From Nitrospina sp. (GTDB taxonomy: Bacteria > Nitrospinota > Nitrospinia > Nitrospinales > VA-1), in NCBI GenBank assembly GCA_018665625.1, contig JABJCF010000571.1:1-5240 (forward strand): 5,240 nucleotides of DNA, in the 5' to 3' direction. The notes beneath the pieces were generated by a model, which was given only the letters and a program-made list of their open reading frames with translations, was not told the origin of the DNA and ran no database searches. Below are positions 1 to 5,240 of the stretch, one piece after another; position 1 is the first letter of the stretch; every line of letters starts with the position of its first letter. Made by a program: the position numbers and the translations under genes.

Positions 1-269
1 CAGACCATCTCTATGATGATCTGATCGATATTCTTATCAGTTTTGACAAGAACCCGATTGGTGAGCCTGTGGATATGAAATCGCTTCGGGTAATTTATTT
101 GAAAATGTTTGGCATCGATATTACCGATCGAATACTTCCCTATGTTAATGAAACGCGGATCGATGCCAACGGGATTAAGTTTCCAGAGGGCGAACATGAG
201 TTTGAAATCCGCATAAAAGATAGTGAGCAGATGGAGAGTTCTGAGGTAATTAAGATTAAGGTGAATTGA
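1..269 (+). CDS. C-terminal part of an uncharacterised protein with a beta-rich Ig-like tail (5' partial)
   Basis: The frame beginning at base 3 is open from the left edge to a TGA at 267-269, so the true start lies outside the window. A GTG at 69 is in frame, but the residues before it (DHLYDDLIDILISFDKNPIG) continue the same style, so it is probably not the start. About 88 residues are visible. The last 60 alternate short beta-strand-like stretches with turns, including GIDITDRILPYV, then FPEGEHEFEIRIKDS and VIKIKVN at the very end. This is the look of an Ig-like or fibronectin-like beta sandwich ending a secreted or surface protein, but I cannot name the family. The stop overlaps the ribosome-binding site of the next gene, with 8 bases between stop and start, so the two genes are probably co-transcribed and translationally coupled. 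Confidence 0.7.
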   Translation, partial: DHLYDDLIDILISFDKNPIGEPVDMKSLRVIYLKMFGIDITDRILPYVNETRIDANGIKFPEGEHEFEIRIKDSEQMESSEVIKIKVN

Positions 270-271
270 GG
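268..271 (+). promoter_or_regulatory. Shine-Dalgarno GAGG that sets the start of the RcsF-like/protease gene
   Basis: GAGG overlaps the TGA stop of the upstream gene and lies 6 bases before the ATG at 278. This spacing favours ATG 278 over the in-frame TTG at 266, which would place the motif inside the coding region. The overlap suggests coupled translation. Confidence 0.6.
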
Positions 272-277
272 ATTGCT

Positions 278-1384
278 ATGAGGAAGCTTGCTTACATATA
301 TTGCTTTGCTATGGTTTTCTCAGGGTGTGTTACCCCCTTGGTGGACGTTATAGACATAGATGAAGATACTGCCATGAGCCTCAATGAAAAAATCTTAGTA
401 TTTTCAAGTCCTGACCTTAGTAGGATTAAATATCAGCAACTGGGAACTATCACAGCCACCTCATGTAAATTTAGAAAATGGGATCCACCGGCAACTCAAG
501 AAAATGCTATTACACAGTTAAAATATATATCAAATATACAAGGTGGAAATGGTCTTGCTCATTTAACGTGCGACCCAATGGAAGGAACCAATCAAAAGAA
601 AAGATGTTGGTCATCGGTTACCTGCCGAGCTGTTGCCATTAAAATACAGGACAAGTCAGGAGACTTTAAAGAGGTCGAAGTTGCGACACCATCCCATCGA
701 CCTGTTGCTCCACAGCCCTCCACTGAACAACGAATAGCCTCGGGTGGTACAGGATTTCTTTTCAGCTCCAAGGATTATGTCATCACGAACTATCATGTTG
801 TAAAGGGGGCAAATTCAATATTTGCGAAATTTACAAATGGGCAAACTGTTGAAGCCGTGGTTGTAGCGAAAGACCCCAAGAATGATATAGCCATCCTAAA
901 ACTGGCAAACGCCTCACCCTTATCAACGACACCAATAAAGTTAGGCGATTCATCATCAGCAAGAATGGGAGAAAAGATATTTACTATTGGTTATCCGGCC
1001 TCAAAGATCATGGGCGAAAAACCAAAATACTCAGAGGGAGTAATCAATTCCATGACGGGTTTAAGGGATGATCCAGCTTTCTTTCAAGTAAGTGTCCCTA
1101 TACAACCGGGAAATAGTGGAGGGCCATTGTTTAATGAGAAAGGGGAAGTGATTGGTATGACTACGGCTTCGCTGTCTCCTCTGGCGGGTCATGCAATGGG
1201 AGCAATTCCTCAGAACGTCAACTATGCGATCAAGGCGTCGTTTGTGAAAAACCTTCTGTCAACGATTCCAGAGTTGATGCTTTCAAACACAGGCATTGTT
1301 GTGGTTCCTAATGAGCCTGGGAACGCGCTCCCCAATTTTATTGAACAGGTATCAAAAAATATTGTCCTTATAGAAGCAAAATAG
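278..1384 (+). CDS. Lipoprotein: RcsF-like four-cysteine domain fused to a trypsin-like (HtrA/S1C) serine protease
   Basis: A 368-residue protein read from ATG 278. Residues 1-17 are a lipoprotein signal (MRKLAYIYCFAMVFSGC), with Cys17 followed by Val, compatible with outer-membrane sorting. Phe at the -3 position of the lipobox is atypical. Residues ~34-123 resemble RcsF, the outer-membrane sensor lipoprotein of the Rcs envelope stress system: a strand QLGTI, then TSC, and cysteines at 63, 98, 110 and 116. Their spacing of 35, 12 and 6 compares with 35, 9 and 6 in E. coli RcsF, whose four cysteines form two interlocked disulphides. A proline-rich linker (~124-152) leads to a chymotrypsin-fold protease (~153-335) with intact triad His173 (TNYHVV), Asp203 (KNDIAIL) and Ser280 (QPGNSGGPL). 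No PDZ domain follows; the protein ends in a tail (GIVVVP to VLIEAK) shared with the next gene. Protease assignment is firm. The RcsF-like call is by eye and could instead be convergent cysteine placement. Confidence 0.85.
   Translation: MRKLAYIYCFAMVFSGCVTPLVDVIDIDEDTAMSLNEKILVFSSPDLSRIKYQQLGTITATSCKFRKWDPPATQENAITQLKYISNIQGGNGLAHLTCDPMEGTNQKKRCWSSVTCRAVAIKIQDKSGDFKEVEVATPSHRPVAPQPSTEQRIASGGTGFLFSSKDYVITNYHVVKGANSIFAKFTNGQTVEAVVVAKDPKNDIAILKLANASPLSTTPIKLGDSSSARMGEKIFTIGYPASKIMGEKPKYSEGVINSMTGLRDDPAFFQVSVPIQPGNSGGPLFNEKGEVIGMTTASLSPLAGHAMGAIPQNVNYAIKASFVKNLLSTIPELMLSNTGIVVVPNEPGNALPNFIEQVSKNIVLIEAK
740..1384 (+). repeat. Direct repeat copy 1: protease cassette with C-terminal tail and stop
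   Basis: From the Ser codon of SGGTGF to the TAG stop is 645 nt, exactly the length of the matching stretch in the next gene (2750-3394). The triad codons sit at identical offsets of 54, 144 and 375 from the first base. By hand count 139 of 214 residues are identical. Around the active-site serine the DNA is nearly identical (27 of 28 bases from 1106). This is a diverged tandem duplication of a coding cassette, not a mobile element. Confidence 0.85.
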
Positions 1385-1399
1385 GAAGTGGATAAATTT

Positions 1400-3394
1400 A
1401 TGTCTGAAAATATGAAAGTTCTTCAATTAAATCTAGCATTTTTAGTCATTATCATTCTATGGGCTGGTTGTTACGCTCCCAACTATCAAAATAGGAACAC
1501 CTTAGAACTCTCAAAAAAAGGAAAAACCGATAGTGGTTGGCTCGGAGTTATGATTCAAAAAATTACTCCCGAACTGGCCAAGTCGTTTGAGTTGAACCAT
1601 AGCGGAGGAGCCTTGGTGGGCGCTGTTATACCTGAAGGGCCGGCATTTAAAGGAGGGGTTAAGCGCGGTGATGTCATTGTCCGATTTGATGGGAAAGCCG
1701 TGATAGAAATGGAAGACCTGCCGAAAATAGTTGCAGCAACAACTCCAAATTCGGTTGTAAATGTAGAGGTTGTTCGCGAAGGTGCTCCCAAAACTTTGAG
1801 AGTGAAAATTGAAGTGCTAAAGGATTCGCAAACAACGGTAGTGGCTAAAGCCGATTCTTTGGGTATGCAGGTTCAGGAAATTACCCCAGAAATAGCTCGA
1901 AGCCTGCAGTTAGAAAATAATCAAGGCGTTTTAGTTGCTGATGTGACCCCTGGAAATTCTGCCGCAGAGTCTGGGATTCGCCGAGGAGATGTTATTGCAG
2001 AAATGAATCGCACCCTAATAAATAACATGTGGGATTACCAGCGTTTATTAGGATCTGTGAAAAAAGGCGCTTCGGTTCTCTTTCTTGTTAAAAGGGGAGG
2101 CTCTACTATATATCTGACTGTCAAGGGCCGTGATGATGAGCTAAAGAAGATGGTGAGTAGGAAAACTGACCAAATACCGGAAAGGGGAAAACTTGAGGAT
2201 GCGCAGGAGCAAGTTCGCCTTTACCCTGACAATGCAGGTGTGCACTTAATTCTTGGCGATCTTTACGAAAAGCAGGGCCGCATTGATGAAGCCATCGCTT
2301 CATTCAAAGAGGCGGTAAGAATCAACCCGAATAACGCCGACATACAAATTATCCTTGGACATGCCTACACAAAAGTAGATCAGTATCGGGACGCTATGGC
2401 ATCAATCAAAGAGGCTATTAGAATTAGGCCGAATGAATCTAAAGCCTACTACTTCCTTGGAATGGTCTACGAGAAATTGTCCAAGCATCAAGAGGCTATT
2501 GTTTCCTATAAGGAAGCAATCCGAATCAACCCTGATCATGTTAAGGCGCACAGGAGCATAGGGTTCGTTTACGAATTGCTGGGTCGTAACGATGAAGCTA
2601 TTTCGGCATACAAAGAAGCAGTAAGGATTGATCCGAACCTTATTTCCGCTCGTAATGATTTAAATGCCCTGGAACAAAAAATGGCACGGACAAACTCATC
2701 CCCGCCTGTAAGACAAGCGGCTCCTAATACATCTGCAATAAAGATCGTTTCTGGCGGCACAGGGTTTCTATTCAACTCCAAGGATTATATCGTCACAAAT
2801 TATCACGTAGTCAAAGGTGCAAGCTCTATTGAAGTGAAGTTTCCTGATGGTGAGGTAATTAAGGCCAGTGTACAAGCCAAAGATAGTCAGAATGATATTG
2901 CTGTGTTGAAGCTTTCCAAGTCGCCATCAACACCAATTCCAGACCTGAAATTTGGTGACTCTTCTAAAGTACGTCCCGGCGACAAGGTGTTTACTATTGG
3001 CTATCCAGCGAGTTCTATTTTAGGTAAGAACCAGAAAATTACCGATGGCATAATTAGCTCTGTTACCGGGATAAATGATGATCCTACGATGTTTCAAATA
3101 ACCGTCCCAATCCAGCCGGGAAATAGTGGCGGGCCATTGTTTAACCAAAAAGGTGAGGTGATAGGGATAACTACTGCTTCATTATCACTTAACGCTATTC
3201 AATCTTTAGGTGCTGTGCCGCAGAACGTTAATTATGCAATCAAGTCCTCTTTTGTGAATAACCTCTTAACCACAATTCCAAAAACTTTGTTGTCCAATAG
3301 AGGAATAGTAGTTGTGCCAAATAAGCCGGGCAACTCGCTTTCAGACTTTTTTGAAAGAGTGTCGAATAATGTTGTGCTGATAGAGGCTAAGTAG
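1400..3394 (+). CDS. Lipoprotein with permuted HtrA architecture: PDZ-PDZ-TPR(x4)-serine protease
   Basis: A 664-residue protein if started at ATG 1400. GTG 1388 (668 aa) and ATG 1412 are alternatives: 1412 gives the neatest signal peptide but has no ribosome site, while 1400 has weak GGA and AGGA motifs upstream. The hydrophobic run ends in LWAGC, giving lipid Cys24. PDZ1 (~47-140) opens with WLGVMIQKITPELAKSF and PDZ2 (~152-242) with LGMQVQEITPEIARSL; both match the C-terminal PDZ pair of Do/DegP/DegQ proteases. Four gapless 34-residue TPRs follow (279-312, 313-346, 347-380, 381-414), each with a helix-B signature such as EAIASFKEAVRINPNN. The S1C protease (~447-630) has triad His469, Asp499 and Ser576 (QPGNSGGPL). 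Classical HtrA puts the protease first and PDZs last, so this order is reversed. I infer a tethered envelope protease whose PDZ and TPR modules bind substrates or partners. It closely follows the previous gene, with whose protease it shares about 65% identity. Confidence 0.88.
   Translation: MSENMKVLQLNLAFLVIIILWAGCYAPNYQNRNTLELSKKGKTDSGWLGVMIQKITPELAKSFELNHSGGALVGAVIPEGPAFKGGVKRGDVIVRFDGKAVIEMEDLPKIVAATTPNSVVNVEVVREGAPKTLRVKIEVLKDSQTTVVAKADSLGMQVQEITPEIARSLQLENNQGVLVADVTPGNSAAESGIRRGDVIAEMNRTLINNMWDYQRLLGSVKKGASVLFLVKRGGSTIYLTVKGRDDELKKMVSRKTDQIPERGKLEDAQEQVRLYPDNAGVHLILGDLYEKQGRIDEAIASFKEAVRINPNNADIQIILGHAYTKVDQYRDAMASIKEAIRIRPNESKAYYFLGMVYEKLSKHQEAIVSYKEAIRINPDHVKAHRSIGFVYELLGRNDEAISAYKEAVRIDPNLISARNDLNALEQKMARTNSSPPVRQAAPNTSAIKIVSGGTGFLFNSKDYIVTNYHVVKGASSIEVKFPDGEVIKASVQAKDSQNDIAVLKLSKSPSTPIPDLKFGDSSKVRPGDKVFTIGYPASSILGKNQKITDGIISSVTGINDDPTMFQITVPIQPGNSGGPLFNQKGEVIGITTASLSLNAIQSLGAVPQNVNYAIKSSFVNNLLTTIPKTLLSNRGIVVVPNKPGNSLSDFFERVSNNVVLIEAK
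2234..2641 (+). repeat. Four tandem tetratricopeptide (TPR) units inside the PDZ-TPR-protease gene
   Basis: Four consecutive 102-nt units encode 34-residue TPRs with no insertions. Each shows the expected small or aromatic positions (G8, Y11, A20, A27, P32), for example GDLYEKQGRIDEAI and GMVYEKLSKHQEAI. A partial helix (LEDAQEQVRLYPDN) precedes unit 1 and a capping helix (ISARNDLNALEQKM) follows unit 4. The DNA units are diverged, so conservation is at protein level. TPR arrays are protein-protein interaction scaffolds; the partner here is unknown. Confidence 0.9.
2750..3394 (+). repeat. Direct repeat copy 2: protease cassette with C-terminal tail and stop
   Basis: This is the partner of 740-1384: 645 nt from the Ser codon of SGGTGF to TAG, collinear with no net indel. 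Similarity continues a few bases past the stop: 15 of 20 bases match between 1371-1390 and 3381-3400, a stretch that includes the start signal of the following gene. Confidence 0.85.
3382..3386 (+). promoter_or_regulatory. Shine-Dalgarno AGAGG inside the end of the preceding gene
   Basis: AGAGG lies 11 bases before ATG 3398 and within the last codons of the upstream gene. The AGGG at 3393-3396 is too close to the ATG to serve. ATG 3398 is the only in-frame start that keeps the lipoprotein signal, so translation here must re-initiate just 3 bases after the preceding stop. Confidence 0.45.
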
Positions 3395-3397
3395 GGA

Positions 3398-4807
3398 ATG
3401 GGAAAACTTGCGTCACTTTTAGTTTTAACTGTGCTTGTTGTTATTTCGAGTGGATGTTCTCATGATTTAAATATTCGATACAATTCTGCGACAAGTCAGT
3501 TGCCTAAAATACTATCTCCTAAAGGGACAAATATTTACTTGGCTCCCCTTGAAGATGTTAGAGGGAATAGGACTTCTAAAGATTTGAATACTGGTTTCAG
3601 GGGTAGTATGCACACATATGCTCCAATAGAGTCGCCAGTTGACATTACTAGAAATGCGCTGACAGAAAAACTAAGAAAATATGGAATAAATATTTTAGAC
3701 TCGAATGAGAAGGCTCATGGAGTTTTGAAAGGTGTCCTTAAAGATTTCAGCTTTTCTGCTGATGTTGCTTCTTTCACAGGTTATGGTGCAATCGTAAGTT
3801 TGGATTTAGAATTAACAAATTCAGGAGGAACGGATATCTTGTGGAAACAAAACCTTCATGAAAATGTTCCAATAGAAGAATTACCACATGAAAGTATGGC
3901 AACAAGTGGCAGTGCGCCAGCACGAGGACTGTCAGAGGCACTTACAAAAGCAATTGATAATTTAGATAGTTTCCCAGAATTTATAATAGTTGTATCAGCT
4001 TTATTTGCTAATCCAAATTTGGGCATTAGGCAATTGCAACAACAGGAAGATTTTGCCGCTGAAAAGAAAAGGCAACATCAAACAAAGGTTGAGGAGAAAT
4101 CGACTACCCGACCATCTATAGAACAAGCACCCCAGTCAGGAACAGGGTCAGGATTCTTTGTCTCGAAGATGGGCCACGTGATTACAAACGCTCATGTCGT
4201 AAAGGGCTGCAAGAAAGTAACAGTGGGAGACAATGCCAACAAGCAAGTTCCCGCAGAGGTAGTCAATACTGACAGAAGCAATGACTTGGCTTTGTTGAAA
4301 CTGTCCTCCATTGAGATGGCTTCTTCCGAAAGTAAAGCTCTCATCCAAAAACTTAGCATAGCAGTCGTTCCTCTTGCGTCGAAAGGCTTATTGCGATCTG
4401 AGGATGTAAGACTTGGCGAGAAAATATTAGTAGCAGGTTATCCATTTGGCGATGCGTTTAGCAGTGCTATAAAAGTTACAACGGGCGTGGTGAGTTCTAC
4501 TCGCGGTGTAGGTGATGACTCGGGACAGTTTCAGTTGGATGCTGCTGTTCAGCCTGGAAATAGCGGTGGGCCAATCTATGACAGCGGAGGAAATATTGTT
4601 GGAGTTGTTATCTCTCAACTAAATAAAAAGACATTTGGTTCTCTCGTTGAGAACGTGAACTTTGGAATCAAGGCATCCACGGTCAGACAATTTCTTGTGT
4701 CAAGCGGGCTATCTTCAAAGAAAGCCGAACAGGCAGAAGAGAAGTCAACCGAACAGCTTGCGGAGATCGCTCAGAATCAAGCACTGATGGTGATGTGTCT
4801 TCAATAA
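3398..4807 (+). CDS. Lipoprotein: YajG/LptE-like front domain fused to a divergent S1C serine protease
   Basis: A 469-residue protein from ATG 3398. The signal peptide ends in VVISSGC, with lipid Cys20 followed by Ser. Residues ~45-198 form an alpha/beta domain reminiscent of YajG- or LptE-type lipoproteins: a strand IYLAPLEDVRGN, a helix ALTEKLRKYGI, a strand GVLKGVLKDFSFS, then a Gly/Ser-rich region and another helix. The exact family is uncertain. A Gln/Glu/Lys-rich linker (~206-246) leads to a trypsin-like domain (~247-432) with triad His266 (TNAHVV), Asp296 (SNDLALL) and Ser389 (QPGNSGGPI). The Asp-to-Ser distance is 93 residues against 77 in the two upstream paralogues, because of an extra loop around 302-330. 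The C-terminus (LAEIAQNQALMVMCLQ) seems to be a diverged form of the tail that ends VLIEAK upstream. The first ~660 bases are visibly more AT-rich than the protease part, which fits a domain fusion. The likely role is a tethered envelope protease. Confidence 0.82.
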   Translation: MGKLASLLVLTVLVVISSGCSHDLNIRYNSATSQLPKILSPKGTNIYLAPLEDVRGNRTSKDLNTGFRGSMHTYAPIESPVDITRNALTEKLRKYGINILDSNEKAHGVLKGVLKDFSFSADVASFTGYGAIVSLDLELTNSGGTDILWKQNLHENVPIEELPHESMATSGSAPARGLSEALTKAIDNLDSFPEFIIVVSALFANPNLGIRQLQQQEDFAAEKKRQHQTKVEEKSTTRPSIEQAPQSGTGSGFFVSKMGHVITNAHVVKGCKKVTVGDNANKQVPAEVVNTDRSNDLALLKLSSIEMASSESKALIQKLSIAVVPLASKGLLRSEDVRLGEKILVAGYPFGDAFSSAIKVTTGVVSSTRGVGDDSGQFQLDAAVQPGNSGGPIYDSGGNIVGVVISQLNKKTFGSLVENVNFGIKASTVRQFLVSSGLSSKKAEQAEEKSTEQLAEIAQNQALMVMCLQ

Positions 4808-4837
4808 ATTAAGATAGCTAATGGAAAGGTGTGCTTT
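4808..4837 (+). promoter_or_regulatory. Short intergenic spacer with a Shine-Dalgarno (AAAGG, 4825-4829)
   Basis: The 30-base gap contains GGAAAGG, whose AAAGG ends 8 bases before ATG 4838, a good ribosome-binding site. There is no inverted repeat or T-run that could act as a terminator and no room for a full promoter, so the next gene is probably in the same transcript. Confidence 0.6.
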
Positions 4838-5240
4838 ATGAGGATAGCCAGATTAAAGTTTGTTTTGTTAATTTTTTGTTCTTTTTCTATTCTAGGTTTA
4901 TCCGCTTGTGCGACTCACCAACCAGTTAAAGTTCCTTTTTACTTGTCAGAAACACCCTCAAAACAATCTAAAACACTTCCTCTTCGTGTTGGCGTTAAAA
5001 AATTCGCAGAAGCAAAACAATTCTCATTAGATTTGAAAAATAGTGGCCGCTCCCTGGTTCCTCAAACGTCAATTTCAGATGGTTTTACAGATAACTTTTT
5101 GAATTATCTTTATCAGAATAATGTTTTTAAGTCCGTCCACAAAGCCCCTTTTAGTAGTGAGAATTTAGACATGGTCTTGGCTGGTAGAATCATAGAAATA
5201 CAAACGGAAGAACCAGATTTTGAATCTGCAATGGCAGGAG
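4838..5240 (+). CDS. Putative envelope lipoprotein, N-terminal part (3' partial)
   Basis: An open frame runs from ATG 4838 to the right edge without a stop, showing 134 residues. It is preceded by a well-placed AAAGG. The signal peptide (MRIARLKFVLLIFCSFSILG) ends in a canonical lipobox LSAC with lipid Cys24 followed by Ala, so outer-membrane anchoring is likely. The mature part shows a strand PLRVGVKKFAEAK, a helix SDGFTDNFLNYLYQNNVF and a strand DMVLAGRIIEIQTEE. This strand-helix-strand order is that of the front domain of the preceding gene (IYLAPLEDVRG, ALTEKLRKYGI, GVLKGVLKDF), suggesting a distantly related YajG/LptE-like lipoprotein. No protease motif is seen in the available part, but one could lie beyond the edge. 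Its composition is AT-rich like that front domain. It sits 30 bases after the preceding stop, probably in the same operon. The family assignment is tentative. Confidence 0.75.
   Translation, partial: MRIARLKFVLLIFCSFSILGLSACATHQPVKVPFYLSETPSKQSKTLPLRVGVKKFAEAKQFSLDLKNSGRSLVPQTSISDGFTDNFLNYLYQNNVFKSVHKAPFSSENLDMVLAGRIIEIQTEEPDFESAMAG

Noticed and set aside
69..269. GTG 69 as the start of a small 66-residue protein
   Set aside because: The frame is open to the window edge and the preceding residues look like continuous protein; no good ribosome-binding site precedes 69. It is more likely the end of a larger gene.
266..277. TTG at 266 as start of the RcsF-like/protease gene
   Set aside because: It would place the best Shine-Dalgarno (268-271) inside the gene and overlap the upstream stop; ATG 278 has proper spacing and gives a compact lipoprotein signal peptide.
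1555..1791. Antisense open frame opposite the PDZ1 region
   Set aside because: It lies wholly inside a well-supported coding region and has low-complexity Ser/Thr/Pro-rich translation with no recognisable domain; the same applies to other antisense frames at 2121-2303, 2569-2781, 4148-4348 and 4427-4618.
2234..2641. Possible CRISPR or satellite repeat with 102-nt period
   Set aside because: The periodicity is conserved at protein level as TPR units, and the DNA copies are diverged with no spacers.
740..3394. Mobile element bounded by the 645-nt direct repeats
   Set aside because: The repeats are in-frame coding cassettes encoding complete protease domains, and there is no transposase, inverted terminal repeat or target duplication visible.
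278..4807. Inactive pseudo-proteases
   Set aside because: All three keep His, Asp and Ser in the expected contexts with the GNSGGP oxyanion motif, and no frameshift or internal stop is present.
4808..4837. Terminator after the third protease gene
   Set aside because: No inverted repeat or following T-run is present; the gap is only 30 bases and contains a ribosome-binding site.

Overview
The window holds five co-directional genes on the + strand, packed head to tail with gaps of 3 to 30 bases. The first is cut by the left edge and the last by the right edge. The four genes from 278 onward each begin with a lipoprotein signal peptide and a Cys for lipidation, and the residue after that Cys is never Asp. 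This points to a didermic (Gram-negative) bacterium with the products anchored in the outer membrane facing the periplasm. Composition is moderately AT-rich and uneven. The Do/DegQ-style PDZ sequences look like those of Desulfobacterota or related lineages, but that taxonomic guess is weak. I recognise no gene well enough to give it a symbol.

Layout: 1-269 is the C-terminal end of an uncharacterised protein with a beta-rich, Ig-like tail. 278-1384 is a lipoprotein joining an RcsF-like four-cysteine domain to a trypsin-like (HtrA/S1C) serine protease domain. 1400-3394 is a lipoprotein with two Do/DegP-type PDZ domains, four exact 34-residue TPRs and then the protease domain, the reverse of normal HtrA order. 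3398-4807 is a lipoprotein with an N-terminal domain of YajG/LptE-like character, a charged linker and a more divergent S1C protease domain. 4838-5240 is the start of another lipoprotein whose visible part resembles the front domain of the preceding gene and carries no protease in view.

The central observation is three consecutive membrane-tethered serine proteases, all with intact His-Asp-Ser triads, each behind a different envelope sensing, binding or assembly-type module. The protease cassettes of the first two are collinear over 645 nt with no net indel and about 65% identical in protein (hand count), so they arose by tandem duplication followed by front-end swapping. I infer a modular envelope protein-quality-control or stress-response operon: the front ends could recognise different outer-membrane or lipoprotein states and the protease ends act on misfolded substrates. 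No promoter or terminator is recognisable inside the window; the genes look like one transcript that starts upstream of it and continues beyond it.
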